Shown here: one piece after another, positions 23,540 to 32,754 of the stretch
Layout: every line of letters starts with the position of its first letter
Position numbering within the stretch: the stretch's first letter is position 1
DNA from: an uncultured Sphingomonas sp.
GTDB lineage: Bacteria > Pseudomonadota > Alphaproteobacteria > Sphingomonadales > Sphingomonadaceae
NCBI RefSeq assembly: GCF_937871615.1
Contig: NZ_CALMPA010000066.1
Location: 1 to 38,303 of the forward strand
Length of the DNA stretch: 38,303 nucleotides
Direction: 5' to 3'
Notes under the pieces: model-generated
Databases searched by the model: none
What the model was told of the DNA's origin: nothing
Seen by the model: only the letters and a program-made list of their open reading frames with translations
Program-made: the position numbers and the translations under genes

Positions 23540-23620
23540 TGCCCAGCCAATGCGGCAGGCCGGGCGCGGCGGCAAGTCCGCAGGTGACGAACCGCCCATC
23601 GCGCGGTAAGCGCGCGCGAT

Positions 23621-25153
23621 ATGATAAAGCACGCTCTTTCCGTCACCCGCGACGCCGATTTCGCGCAATGGTATCAAACCGTCATCACCGAGGCCGACAT
23701 GGCCGAGGAATCGGGCGTGCGCGGCTGCATGGTGATCCGCCCATGGGGCTATGGCATCTGGGAGCGTATCCAGCGCCTGCTCGATGACCGGATCAAGGCG
23801 ACCGGCCACGAGAATTGTTATTTCCCGCTGTTCATCCCGCTGTCCTATTTCGAAAAGGAAGCCGAGCATGTCGACGGCTTCGCGAAGGAGATGGCGGTGG
23901 TCACCCACCACCGGCTCGTCGCGGACGGCAAGGGCGGGCTGATCCCCGATCCCGAAGCGAAGCTGGAGGAGCCGCTGGTCGTGCGCCCGACATCGGAAAC
24001 GGTGATCGGCACAGCCTTTGCCCGCTGGGTGCAGTCATGGCGCGATCTGCCGGTGCTCATCAACCAATGGGCGAATGTGGTGCGCTGGGAAATGCGCACG
24101 CGCATGTTCCTGCGCACGACCGAGTTCTTATGGCAGGAGGGGCATACCGCCCATGCGACAGCCGGGGAAGCACGCGAGGAAACGCAGCGGATGCTGGAGG
24201 TGTATCGCAGCTTCGCCGAGGATGATCTCGCGTTGCCGGTGATCGCGGGCGAAAAGCCCGAGAATGAGCGTTTCCCCGGCGCGGTCGCGACCTATTCGAT
24301 CGAGGCGATGATGCAGGATGGCAAGGCGCTCCAGGCGGGCACCAGCCACTTCCTCGGCACCAATTTCGCGCATGCCCAGAACATCCGCTTCCAGAATGCA
24401 GAAGGGCATCTGGAACATGCCAACACCACGAGCTGGGGCGTCTCCACCCGCATGATCGGTGGCGTCATCATGGTGCATGGCGATGACGACGGGCTGCGCG
24501 TGCCGCCGAAAATCGCGCCTTGGCAGATCGTGATCGTGCCGATGCTGCGCGACAGCGAGGAGGATGCCGCGATCGTCGATTATTGCCGCGATCTGCAAGG
24601 CGCGCTGGCCGGGCTTTCCGCGCTGGGCGAGCCGGTGCGCGCGCTGCTCGATCTCAAATCCGCCAAGGCTGCCACCAAGCGCTGGGGCTGGGTGAAGAAG
24701 GGGGCGCCGATCGTGATCGAGGTCGGCGGGCGCGATGTGGCGGGGGGCAATGTCTCCGTCCTGCGTCGCGACCGGCTGTATCGCGAGGACGGCAAGCTAG
24801 ACAGCCGCGTTACCCCGCGAGACGGCTTCATCGGCGAGGCGGCGGCGATGCTGGCCGATATCCAGTCGTCGCTCCACGCCGAGGCGAAAGCGCGGCTGCG
24901 CGGCAACATCACCCGCGTCGATGACTGGGCCGGGGTGGAGGCGATGTTCGCCGAATCCGCCGTCAAGCCCGGCTGGGCCGATGTCGCCTGGTCGCGCCCG
25001 ACCGGCGCGGCACTGGACAAGGTGGTCGAACGTCTGAAGGCATTGAAGCTCACGATCCGCAATGCGCCGATGGGTCAGGATGCGCCCGACGGTGTGTGCA
25101 TCTTCAACGGCGCGCCGGCGGTGGAGCGGGTGCTGATCGGAAGGTCTTACTGA
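23621..25153 (+). CDS. proS: Prolyl-tRNA synthetase (short type, no editing insert)
   Basis: A 510-aa class II aminoacyl-tRNA synthetase charging tRNA-Pro. The catalytic segments are RPTSETVIG (122-130), motif 2 RWEMRTRMFLRTTEFLWQEGHTAH (155-178) and motif 3 STRMIGGVIMVHGDDDGLRVPP. An anticodon-binding domain follows (VPPKIAPWQIVIVPML). There is no large INS editing domain between motifs 2 and 3. The C-terminal zinc-like domain with a final tyrosine (GRSY) resembles the archaeal/eukaryotic ProRS type. A thioesterase gene starts on its stop codon (TGATG). Confidence 0.96.
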   Translation: MIKHALSVTRDADFAQWYQTVITEADMAEESGVRGCMVIRPWGYGIWERIQRLLDDRIKATGHENCYFPLFIPLSYFEKEAEHVDGFAKEMAVVTHHRLVADGKGGLIPDPEAKLEEPLVVRPTSETVIGTAFARWVQSWRDLPVLINQWANVVRWEMRTRMFLRTTEFLWQEGHTAHATAGEAREETQRMLEVYRSFAEDDLALPVIAGEKPENERFPGAVATYSIEAMMQDGKALQAGTSHFLGTNFAHAQNIRFQNAEGHLEHANTTSWGVSTRMIGGVIMVHGDDDGLRVPPKIAPWQIVIVPMLRDSEEDAAIVDYCRDLQGALAGLSALGEPVRALLDLKSAKAATKRWGWVKKGAPIVIEVGGRDVAGGNVSVLRRDRLYREDGKLDSRVTPRDGFIGEAAAMLADIQSSLHAEAKARLRGNITRVDDWAGVEAMFAESAVKPGWADVAWSRPTGAALDKVVERLKALKLTIRNAPMGQDAPDGVCIFNGAPAVERVLIGRSY

Positions 25154-25578
25154 TGGCCGCGATCTGGACCGTGCCGATTGATCTCGCTCAACTCACCGCG
25201 ATCGGCGCGCACGCGCTTCCCGGCCATGTCGGGATCGAGTTCACCGATTACGGCGATGATTGGATGCGCGCGCGGATGCCGGTGGATAGCCGCACCCACC
25301 AGCCGTTCGGACGGCTCCACGGCGGCGCATCGGTGGTGCTGGCGGAAACGGTCGCCTCGATGGCCGGCTCGATGGCGGTGCCGCCGGGCAAGGTGACGGT
25401 CGGGCTGGAGATCAACGCCAATCATATGCGCCCGGCGATGTCCGGCCATGTCCACGCCACCGCGAAAGCCGAGATGCTGGGCCGCTTCACCCAGGTGTGG
25501 ACGATCCGCATCGAGGATGACGCCGGCAAGCTCATCTGCCTTTCCCGCATGACCGCCGCGGTGATCGACCGCCAGTAA
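25153..25578 (+). CDS. Hotdog-fold thioesterase (PaaI/YdiI-like)
   Basis: A 141-aa hotdog-fold acyl-CoA thioesterase. The active-site segment reads PFGRLHGGASVVLAETVASMAG (51-72), with H56-G-G and catalytic-type E65, as in the PaaI/YdiI group. It ends with a typical strand IRIEDDAGKLICLSRMTAAVI. Candidate substrates are aromatic acyl-CoAs or 1,4-dihydroxy-2-naphthoyl-CoA; not decided here. Its ATG overlaps the proS stop by one base. Fumarase begins 17 nt downstream. Confidence 0.9.
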   Translation: MAAIWTVPIDLAQLTAIGAHALPGHVGIEFTDYGDDWMRARMPVDSRTHQPFGRLHGGASVVLAETVASMAGSMAVPPGKVTVGLEINANHMRPAMSGHVHATAKAEMLGRFTQVWTIRIEDDAGKLICLSRMTAAVIDRQ

Positions 25579-25595
25579 TTACAGGATATCAGCCA

Positions 25596-27119
25596 ATGAC
25601 CACGACGATCCGTTCCGCCGATCTGATCGAAAGCGTCGCCGACGCGCTGCAGTTCATCAGTTACTATCACCCGATGGATTACATCCGCGCGCTTGGTGAC
25701 GCGTATCGCGCCGAGCAATCCCCGGCGGCGAAGGACGCGATCGCGCAGATCCTGACCAACAGCCGGATGTGCGCGGAGGGGCATCGCCCGATCTGTCAGG
25801 ATACCGGCATCGTCAACGTCTTCGTGAAATGGGGCATGGACTGCCGCCTCGACGACACGTCGCGCAGCTTGCAGGAGGTGGTGGATGAGGGCGTGCGCCG
25901 CGCTTATCTGCACCCGGAGAACAAGCTGCGCGCCTCCGTGCTCGCCGACCCCGCCTTCACCCGCCGCAATACCAGGGACAACACCCCCTGCGTCCTCCAT
26001 GTCGAGATGGTCGCTGGCGATCACGTGCATGTCGATGTCGCGGCCAAGGGCGGTGGCAGCGAGAACAAATCCAAGTTCAAGATGATGAACCCCAGCGACT
26101 CGATCGTGGACTGGGTGCTGGAGATGCTGCCGCAGATGGGCGCTGGCTGGTGCCCGCCGGGGATGCTGGGCATCGGCATCGGCGGCACGGCGGAACATTG
26201 CGTGCTGCTCGCCAAGAAGTCGCTGATGGAACAGATCGACATGGCGACGCTGAAACAGCGCGGGCCGAAGAACGATATCGAGGCGCTGCGCATCGAGATT
26301 TTCGACAAGGTCAACGCGCTGGGCATCGGCGCGCAGGGGCTGGGCGGGCTTTCCACCATCCTCGACGTGAAGATCATGGATGCGCCGTGCCATGCGGCGG
26401 GCAAGCCCGTGGCGATGATCCCGAACTGCGCCGCGACGCGCCACGCGCATTTCACGCTCGACGGCTCAGGACCGGCCTATCTGGAGGCGCCGAAGCTCGA
26501 TGAGTGGCCCGATGTGAACTGGGCGCCGGACAAGGCCGCGATCCGCGTCGATCTCGATGCGCTGACGCCGGAAGTGGTGCAGAGCTGGAAGCAGGGCGAT
26601 CGCCTGTTGCTCAATGGCAAGATGCTCACCGGGCGCGATGCGGCGCACAAGCGGATCAAGGACATGCTGGCCAGGGGCGAGCAGCTCCCGGTCGAGTTCA
26701 AGGGCCGCGTGATCTATTATGTCGGGCCGGTCGATCCGGTCGGCGAGGAAGTGGTCGGCCCCGCCGGCCCGACCACCGCGACGCGGATGGACCAGTTCAC
26801 CCGCATGATGCTGGAGCAGGGCCTGCTCGCGATGGTCGGCAAGGCCGAGCGCGGCCCGGCGGCGACCGAGGCGATCAGGGACCACCAGAGCGCCTATCTG
26901 ATGGCGGTGGGTGGTGCCGCCTATCTCGTCGCGCGCGCGATCAAGGGCAGCAAGGTCGTCGGCTTCGCGGATCTCGGCATGGAGGCGATCTACGAATTCG
27001 AGGTGCAGGATTTCCCCGTCACCGTCGCGGTCGATGCGGAAGGGAAAAACGTCCACCAGCTCGCGCCGCTGGTGTGGCGCGAGAAGATCGCGAAGGAGCA
27101 TCTGCTCGTCGGCGCGTGA
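25596..27119 (+). CDS. Class I fumarate hydratase ([4Fe-4S])
   Basis: A 507-aa class I fumarase that interconverts fumarate and malate with an oxygen-sensitive [4Fe-4S] cluster. Domain marks are RPICQDTGIVNVFVKWG, VAAKGGGSENKSKFKMMNPSDSIVDWVLEMLPQMGAGWCPPGMLGIGIGG, GIGAQGLGGLSTILDVKI and the C-terminal beta-domain YYVGPVDPVGEEVVGPAGPTTATRMD. The N- and C-terminal parts are fused in one chain, as in E. coli FumA/FumB. It is closed by a strong terminator and lies with proS and the thioesterase, so it may be partly co-transcribed. Confidence 0.95.
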   Translation: MTTTIRSADLIESVADALQFISYYHPMDYIRALGDAYRAEQSPAAKDAIAQILTNSRMCAEGHRPICQDTGIVNVFVKWGMDCRLDDTSRSLQEVVDEGVRRAYLHPENKLRASVLADPAFTRRNTRDNTPCVLHVEMVAGDHVHVDVAAKGGGSENKSKFKMMNPSDSIVDWVLEMLPQMGAGWCPPGMLGIGIGGTAEHCVLLAKKSLMEQIDMATLKQRGPKNDIEALRIEIFDKVNALGIGAQGLGGLSTILDVKIMDAPCHAAGKPVAMIPNCAATRHAHFTLDGSGPAYLEAPKLDEWPDVNWAPDKAAIRVDLDALTPEVVQSWKQGDRLLLNGKMLTGRDAAHKRIKDMLARGEQLPVEFKGRVIYYVGPVDPVGEEVVGPAGPTTATRMDQFTRMMLEQGLLAMVGKAERGPAATEAIRDHQSAYLMAVGGAAYLVARAIKGSKVVGFADLGMEAIYEFEVQDFPVTVAVDAEGKNVHQLAPLVWREKIAKEHLLVGA

Positions 27120-27131
27120 GCCGCGAGCGCG

Positions 27132-27164
27132 TTCTTTCCCCCGGCATGAGGCCGGGGGGAAGAA
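27132..27164 (+). terminator. Intrinsic terminator after fumarase
   Basis: TTCTTTCCCCCGGC (27132-27145) pairs with GCCGGGGGGAAGAA (27151-27164), giving a 14-bp stem with one G-T wobble and a 5-nt loop, followed by TGTTTA. It lies just past the fumarase stop at 27119. Confidence 0.8.
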
Positions 27165-27226
27165 TGTTTAATGGACCCGGCGTGGCCGGCCACTCGTTTC
27201 CCCTGCCTCAAATGGAGGCAAGGCAT

Positions 27227-27589
27227 ATGCTAAGGCCAGGTTTGTTCGCCGCGCTGGCGCTGATTGCGTCAGCGCCCGCCTTCGCGGCGCAACCGAAGGA
27301 CGCGAAGGAGGCCAGCGTCCCGTTCGTCAATCATGGCACCATTGATGATTTCCGCGCCGATGGCGATCAGGGGGTCTATCTGCGGGCGAACGGCTTCAAC
27401 TGGTATTACGCGCGCCTGATGGGTCCGTGCACGCAATTGCCGTTTGTGGAGCATATCGGCGTGGAAACGCGTGGCATCGACACGCTCGATCGCTTCTCCA
27501 CGTTGATCGTCGGCCACCAGCGGTGCCAGCTCACCTCGCTCGTCAAAAGCGCGCCGCCGCCATCGAAGAAGAAGCACCACAAGGGCTGA
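27227..27589 (+). CDS. DUF6491 family exported protein
   Basis: A 120-aa small periplasmic protein. It has a signal peptide MLRPGLFAALALIASAPAFA (cleavage after A20). The body reads FVNHGTIDDFRADGDQGVYLRANGFNWYYARLMGPCTQLPF and ends with TLIVGHQRCQLTSLVKSAPPP and a lysine-rich tail. The pattern with two cysteines (GPC and QRC) fits the DUF6491 family, of unknown function. The start is set by GGAGG (27214-27218); ATG 27212 in the same frame would lie before this site. It has its own unit between two terminator or promoter regions. Confidence 0.78.
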   Translation: MLRPGLFAALALIASAPAFAAQPKDAKEASVPFVNHGTIDDFRADGDQGVYLRANGFNWYYARLMGPCTQLPFVEHIGVETRGIDTLDRFSTLIVGHQRCQLTSLVKSAPPPSKKKHHKG

Positions 27590-27608
27590 GCCGCGCTTGC
27601 CTCCGCTG

Positions 27609-27626
27609 CCATAAATAATGTTATGG
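27609..27626. promoter_or_regulatory. Palindrome upstream of the enoyl-CoA hydratase gene
   Basis: CCATAA-ATAATG-TTATGG has perfect 6-bp arms in an AT-richer pocket 33 nt before the TTG start. It could be an operator overlapping a promoter; no regulator is adjacent. Confidence 0.3.
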
Positions 27627-27658
27627 TGCCTTCGATACGAAATCGAGGGAGAGGCGGC

Positions 27659-28549
27659 TTGGACTACGAACAGATCCGATATGCGGTGAGCGACGGGATC
27701 GCGACGATCACGCTGAACCGACCGGACAAGCTCAACGCCTTCACCGCGCGCATGATGCACGAGATGATCGACGCGTTCGATCGGATCGACGCGGATGATG
27801 ATGTGCGCGCGGTGATCGTGACGGGTGAGGGGCGCGCTTTTTGCGCCGGGGCCGATCTGTCGGGTGGTGCCAAGACGTTCGATTATGAGGGGCGTGGTGC
27901 GGAATCGCCGGTCGGCCCGAACGGCGAGTTGCGCTATTCTAGCGAAAGCGCGCGCGACGGCGGCGGGCGGCTGACCCTGCGGATATTCGAATGCCTGAAG
28001 CCGGTGATCGGCGCGATCAACGGCCCGGCGGTGGGTGTCGGCTCCACGATGACGCTGCCGATGGATATCCGCCTCGCCAGCGAAAGCGCGCGGATGGGCT
28101 TCGTATTCGCGCGGCGCGGGATCGTGCCGGAGGCGGCGTCGAGCTATTTCCTGCCGCGCGTCGTGGGCATCAGCCAGGCGCTCGAATGGTGCTATTCGGG
28201 CCGGGTGTTCGACGCGGCGGAGGCGCTGCGCGGGCGGCTGGTTTCCGAGGTGCTGCCCGGCGACAGGCTGCTCGCGCGCGCGACCGAGCTGGCGCGCGAA
28301 ATCGCTGACAATACCGCCCCTGTCTCGATCTCGCTGACCCGGCAGATGCTGTGGCGCGGGCTTGGCTATTCGCACCCGATGGACGCGCACAAGGTGGACA
28401 GCCGCGCGATCCTGTCACGCGGGCGCTCGGGCGATGCGAAGGAGGGCGTGTCCTCGTTCCTCGAAAAGCGCGCGCCGACCTATCCCGATCGCGTATCGGC
28501 GGACATGCCCGATTTCGTCCCCTGGTGGGAGGAGCAGAAATATAGCTGA
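27659..28549 (+). CDS. Enoyl-CoA hydratase/crotonase family protein
   Basis: A 296-aa crotonase-fold enzyme, likely hydrating enoyl-CoA esters in fatty-acid or related breakdown. Marks are ATITLNRPDKLNAFTARMM, the oxyanion-hole segment GRAFCAGADLSGGAK and GAINGPAVGVGSTMTLPMDIRLASESARMGFVFARRGIVPEAASSYFLPR with the expected catalytic glutamate region. The TTG at 27659 is chosen because GGGAGAGG precedes it; ATG 27623 is a less supported alternative. The final WWEEQKYS is ordinary for the family. rpiA starts 18 nt downstream. Confidence 0.88.
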   Translation: MDYEQIRYAVSDGIATITLNRPDKLNAFTARMMHEMIDAFDRIDADDDVRAVIVTGEGRAFCAGADLSGGAKTFDYEGRGAESPVGPNGELRYSSESARDGGGRLTLRIFECLKPVIGAINGPAVGVGSTMTLPMDIRLASESARMGFVFARRGIVPEAASSYFLPRVVGISQALEWCYSGRVFDAAEALRGRLVSEVLPGDRLLARATELAREIADNTAPVSISLTRQMLWRGLGYSHPMDAHKVDSRAILSRGRSGDAKEGVSSFLEKRAPTYPDRVSADMPDFVPWWEEQKYS

Positions 28550-28567
28550 TCCGTTATCCTCGTCGTG

Positions 28568-29245
28568 ATGAGCGCGGATGACGACAAGCGGCTGGCGGCG
28601 GAGGCCGCGGTGGCCGAGGTGATGGACGATATGCTCGTCGGCCTCGGCACGGGCTCCACCACCGCGCACGCGATCGCGGCGCTCGCCCGGCGTGTCCGCG
28701 CCGGGCTTCGCGTGCAGACGGTGGCGACCAGCGACGCGACCGCCGCCGCCGCGCGCGCCGCGGGCATCGTCGTGCGGGATTTCAGCGAGATCGCCATGCT
28801 CGATCTGACGATCGACGGCGCGGACGAGATCGACGCCCGGCTGTTCGCGATCAAGGGCGCGGGCGGGGCGATGCTGCGTGAGAAGACGGTTGCCGCCGCT
28901 TCCCGCCGGATGGTGGTGATCGCCGATGGATCGAAGCGCGTCGCCGCGATCGGCGCGGCGAAGCTGCCGGTGGAGGTGCTGCCCTTCGCCCGCGCCTTTG
29001 TGGTGGCGGCGCTGGAGCGGCTCGCCGCGATGGTGACGGTGCGTGCGGACTACCGGACCGACAATGGCAATATCATCGCCGATTGCCGCTTTCCCGCAAT
29101 GTCCGATCCACGCGCGCTGGCGGCGCGGATCGCCGCGATTCCGGGCGCTTTGGGGCACGGGTTGTTCCTCGATGAGGTCGACGCGGCCTATATTGCCGCC
29201 GATGGCGTGGTGACGCGGCTGGAACGCGGCGGATCGACGGAATAG
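28568..29245 (+). CDS. rpiA: Ribose-5-phosphate isomerase A
   Basis: A 225-aa RpiA that interconverts ribose-5-phosphate and ribulose-5-phosphate. The signatures GLGTGSTTAHAI, LDLTIDGADEID and IKGAGGAMLREK (phosphate and catalytic loops) are all present. The ATG at 28568 is preceded by an in-frame GTG at 28565 and has no strong Shine-Dalgarno. It begins a pentose-phosphate gene set that continues with tkt, tal and gnd. Confidence 0.96.
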   Translation: MSADDDKRLAAEAAVAEVMDDMLVGLGTGSTTAHAIAALARRVRAGLRVQTVATSDATAAAARAAGIVVRDFSEIAMLDLTIDGADEIDARLFAIKGAGGAMLREKTVAAASRRMVVIADGSKRVAAIGAAKLPVEVLPFARAFVVAALERLAAMVTVRADYRTDNGNIIADCRFPAMSDPRALAARIAAIPGALGHGLFLDEVDAAYIAADGVVTRLERGGSTE

Positions 29246-29273
29246 GGGCGCACGCAAACGGGCCGACGCCCCT
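29244..29273 (+). terminator. Weak hairpin after rpiA
   Basis: AGGGGCG (29244-29250) pairs with CGCCCCT (29267-29273) around a 16-nt loop, directly at the rpiA stop. There is no U-tract, so termination would be weak at best. A further 139 nt up to tkt may hold a tkt promoter, but no clear hexamers were found. Confidence 0.3.
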
Positions 29274-29412
29274 GTGCTTCCTGCCAGCCGGCTTTGCGCG
29301 GGCGATCGCGGCGTTGTTCTAATCGCGTTTGGACCCTAAGGGGGCGGGGAATCGGCAACCACGCGCCCGCGCGGCGCGTTCGCCATCATAATTCCCGAGC
29401 GAGGCCCTTTTG

Positions 29413-31482
29413 ATGACCGATACCGCAACCGCCCCCACCGCCTTCCACGAGGATGGCAGCCCGGAACGGCTGGCGATCGACACGATCCGCACGCTCTCGA
29501 TGGATGCGGTGCAGAAGGCCAATTCCGGCCATCCCGGCACGCCGATGGCGCTGGCGCCGGTCGGCTGGGCGCTGTGGGCGAAGTTTCTGCGCTACGATCC
29601 CGGCACGCCGGATTGGCCGAACCGCGATCGTTTCGTGCTGTCGGTCGGCCATGCCTCGATGCTGCTTTATTCGCTGCTCCACCTAGCGGGCGTGAAGGAG
29701 CTGGATCGGAGCGGCAAGCCGACCGGCCAGCCCGCGGTGAGCCTCGCCGATATCGAGGCGTTCCGCCAGCTCGGCTCGAAGACGCCGGGTCACCCCGAAT
29801 TCCGCCACACCACCGGCGTCGAGACGACCACGGGGCCGCTCGGGCAGGGTTGCGGCAATTCGGTGGGCATGGCGATCGCGGAGCGCTGGCTCGCGGCGCG
29901 CTACAACAAGCCGGGCTTCACATTGTTCGATCATGACGTTTACACGTTGTGCGGCGACGGCGATCTGATGGAGGGCGTATCCGCCGAGGCTGCGAGCCTT
30001 GCCGGGCACCTCAAGCTGTCGAACCTGTGCTGGATTTACGATTCGAACCATATCTCGATCGAGGGCAGCACCGAGCTGGCGTTCGACGAGGATGTGGGCA
30101 AGCGTTTCGAGGCTTATGGCTGGCACGTCATCCATGTCGCCGATGCCAACGACATCGCCGCGCTGACCGCTGCCTTCACCTCGTTCCGCGCGACCAGCGA
30201 CCGTCCGACGATGATTATCGTCCGCTCGGTGATCGGCTGGGGCTCCCCGCGCGCAGGCAGCGAGAAGGCACACGGCGAGCCGCTGGGCGCTGAGAATATC
30301 GCGCTGACCAAGCAGGTCTATGGCTGGCCGGCGAAGGATTTCTACGTTCCCGAAGGCGTGCAGCCCGCGTTCGAGCAGGCAATCACCGAGCGCGGTCGTC
30401 CGCTGCGCGAGGAATGGCAGGCGACCTTCGCCAAATATGCCGAGGTGGAGCCGGAACTCGCGGCGGAGCTTGCGCTGGTGTTCGCCGGCAAGCTGCCCGA
30501 TGGCTGGGACGCGGATATTCCGACGTTTGCCGCCGATGAGAAGGGCATGGCCAGCCGCGATGCGGGGGGCAAGGTGCTCAATGCGATCGCGAAGCGCGTG
30601 CCGTGGCTGATCGGCGGCTCGGCCGATCTCGCGCCATCGACCAAGACCGACATCAAGGGGGCGCCCTCGTTCGAGCCGGGCAATTACGGCGGTGCGAACT
30701 TCCATTTCGGCGTGCGCGAACATGCGATGGGCGCGGTGGTCAACGGGATGACGCTGTCCGGCCTGCGCGCTTATGGCAGCACCTTCTTCGTGTTTCTCGA
30801 TTACATGCGCCCGCCGGTGCGCCTGTCGGCGCTGATGGAGCTGGGCAGCACGTGGATCTACACGCACGATTCGATCGGCGTGGGTGAGGACGGGCCGACC
30901 CACCAGCCGATCGAGCATCTCGCGATGATGCGCGCGACGCCGGGGATCGACACGATCCGCCCCGCCGATGCGAACGAGGTGGCCGAGGCATGGCGCCTGA
31001 TCGTCCGCGATGGCGCGCACCCGACCGCGCTGATCCTGTCGCGCCAGGCGCTGCCGACGCTGGATCGCGGCAAGTACGAAAGCGCATCGGGCGTCGAGCA
31101 GGGCGCGTACATCCTCGCCGACAGCCCCGATCCGCAGGTGATCCTGATCGCCACCGGCTCTGAAGTGTCGCTCGCCGTCGGCGCTTATGAGCAACTGAAG
31201 GCCGAAGGGATCGCCGCGCGCGTCGTGTCGATGCCGTCGTGGTTCCGCTTCGAGCGGCAGGACACGGCGTATAAGGAAAAGGTGCTGCCCGCGAAGGTCA
31301 CCGCGCGCGTCGCGGTCGAGATGGGCGGCGAGATGGGCTGGGATCGCTATGTCGGCGCGCGGGGTCGCACGGTGACGATGCACGGCTTCGGTGCATCCGC
31401 GCCCGCGGGCAAGCTCGCGGAAAAGTTCGGCTTCACCGTGGCGAATGTGGTGAAGGTGGCGAAGGAAACGCTGCGCGGCTGA
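29413..31482 (+). CDS. tkt: Transketolase
   Basis: A 689-aa thiamine-diphosphate enzyme that transfers two-carbon ketol units between sugar phosphates. Marks are the N-terminal LAIDTIRTLSMDAVQKANSGHPGTPMALAPVGWALW, the ThDP motif YTLCGDGDLMEGVSAEAASLAGHL with DSNHISIEG, and GVREHAMGAVVNGMTLSGL. The C-terminal domain ends LAEKFGFTVANVVKVAKETL. An ATG immediately after a TTG at 29410 is the start. It lies in the rpiA-tkt-tal-gnd cluster. Confidence 0.97.
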   Translation: MTDTATAPTAFHEDGSPERLAIDTIRTLSMDAVQKANSGHPGTPMALAPVGWALWAKFLRYDPGTPDWPNRDRFVLSVGHASMLLYSLLHLAGVKELDRSGKPTGQPAVSLADIEAFRQLGSKTPGHPEFRHTTGVETTTGPLGQGCGNSVGMAIAERWLAARYNKPGFTLFDHDVYTLCGDGDLMEGVSAEAASLAGHLKLSNLCWIYDSNHISIEGSTELAFDEDVGKRFEAYGWHVIHVADANDIAALTAAFTSFRATSDRPTMIIVRSVIGWGSPRAGSEKAHGEPLGAENIALTKQVYGWPAKDFYVPEGVQPAFEQAITERGRPLREEWQATFAKYAEVEPELAAELALVFAGKLPDGWDADIPTFAADEKGMASRDAGGKVLNAIAKRVPWLIGGSADLAPSTKTDIKGAPSFEPGNYGGANFHFGVREHAMGAVVNGMTLSGLRAYGSTFFVFLDYMRPPVRLSALMELGSTWIYTHDSIGVGEDGPTHQPIEHLAMMRATPGIDTIRPADANEVAEAWRLIVRDGAHPTALILSRQALPTLDRGKYESASGVEQGAYILADSPDPQVILIATGSEVSLAVGAYEQLKAEGIAARVVSMPSWFRFERQDTAYKEKVLPAKVTARVAVEMGGEMGWDRYVGARGRTVTMHGFGASAPAGKLAEKFGFTVANVVKVAKETLRG

Positions 31483-31575
31483 GTTCTCCCGCGTCGGGGC
31501 GAGGCCTGGCCTTGTTCCGGCGCGGGTGCGATCAGATATTGTTGGTCATTCGGTTCGAAAATGGAGTTGAAAGCT

Positions 31576-32685
31576 ATGGGACGCATCAATGACCTTGAAA
31601 GCCACGGTCAGGCGGTGTGGCTTGACTTCATCGACCGCAAATTGCTGAACGACGGCGGGCTGAAGAAGCTCGTCGAGGAAGACGGCGTCAGCGGCGTCAC
31701 CTCCAACCCGTCGATCTTCGAGAAAGCGATGGGCCAGGGCACCGCTTATGACGAAAGCCTCGCGGCGTTCGACAAGGCGAACCCGGATGCCACCGCGATG
31801 GCGCGCTACGAGCATCTCGCGGTGCAGGATATCCAGGCGGCGGCGGACACGCTGCGCCCGGTGTACGATCGCCTGAACGCGAAGGACGGCTATGTCAGCC
31901 TCGAAGTCTCGCCCAAGCTGGCGGAAGATACCGACGGCACGATCGCGGAAGCGGCGCGGCTGTGGAAGGCGGTCGATCGCCCCAATCTGATGATTAAGAT
32001 TCCGGGGACGGCGGAAGGCGTGCCCGCGATCGGCGCGTCGATCGCCGCCGGGATCAACATCAACGTCACTTTGCTGTTCTCGATCGAGGCATACAAGGCA
32101 GTCGCGCTCGCCTTCGTCGAGGGGCTGGAACAGCGCGTCGCAAAGGGCCAGCCGATCGACCGGCTGGCGAGCGTGGCGAGTTTCTTCGTCAGCCGTATCG
32201 ACAGCAAGATCGACGCGAAGATCGACGCCGGCGTCGGTGGCGATGCGGCGAAGGCGTTGAAGGGCAAGGTGGCGATCGCCAACGCCAAGCTCGCTTATGC
32301 CTGGTATCAGGAGTTCATCGCATCGGATCGCTGGCAGAAGCTCGCCGCGAAGGGCGCAATGCCGCAGCGCCTCTTGTGGGCATCGACCGGCACCAAGAAC
32401 GCCGCTTATCCCGATACGCTCTATATCGACACGCTGATCGGGCCGGATACGGTGAACACCGTGCCGCCCAAGACGCTCGACGCCTTCCGCGATCACGGCA
32501 CGGTCGCCGAAACGCTGACGCAGGACGTGGCTGGCGCGCGCCGGGAAATGGCCGATGCCGAGCGGCTGGGGCTGGACCTTGATGGCGTAACGGCGCTGCT
32601 GGTGGAGGAGGGCGTTCACGCCTTCATCCATTCATTCGATGATCTGCTGGGCGCGATCGCGGCGAAGCATCCCGCCGCCGCCTGA
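31576..32685 (+). CDS. tal: Transaldolase
   Basis: A 369-aa transaldolase that moves dihydroxyacetone units between sugar phosphates through a Schiff base. The Schiff-base lysine is K141 in NLMIKIPGTAEGVPA. Other marks are SGVTSNPSIFEKAM, INVTLLFSIEAYKAVALAFVEGLE, SVASFFVSRIDSKID and QRLLWASTGTKNAAYPDTLYIDTLIGPDTVNTVPPKTL. This is the longer Tal type found alone or fused to Pgi; here it is unfused. GGAG inside the preceding codons (31563-31566) supports the ATG at 31576 over 31561. Confidence 0.95.
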   Translation: MGRINDLESHGQAVWLDFIDRKLLNDGGLKKLVEEDGVSGVTSNPSIFEKAMGQGTAYDESLAAFDKANPDATAMARYEHLAVQDIQAAADTLRPVYDRLNAKDGYVSLEVSPKLAEDTDGTIAEAARLWKAVDRPNLMIKIPGTAEGVPAIGASIAAGININVTLLFSIEAYKAVALAFVEGLEQRVAKGQPIDRLASVASFFVSRIDSKIDAKIDAGVGGDAAKALKGKVAIANAKLAYAWYQEFIASDRWQKLAAKGAMPQRLLWASTGTKNAAYPDTLYIDTLIGPDTVNTVPPKTLDAFRDHGTVAETLTQDVAGARREMADAERLGLDLDGVTALLVEEGVHAFIHSFDDLLGAIAAKHPAAA

Positions 32686-32754
32686 GCCCTTCCTTCGGAA
32701 CGATATCCGCGCCCGGCGATTGAGCCGGGGCGGGACTGGGAAGAAGGATAGCGC

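Noticed and set aside
29683-31383. A 566-aa open frame on the minus strand.
   Set aside because: It lies antisense to tkt, whose protein is unmistakable; the antisense translation has no recognisable motif.
31483-31560. Hairpin CCCGCG...CGCGGG between tkt and tal as a terminator.
   Set aside because: The stem is only 6 bp with a loop of more than 25 nt and no U-tract; too weak to call.
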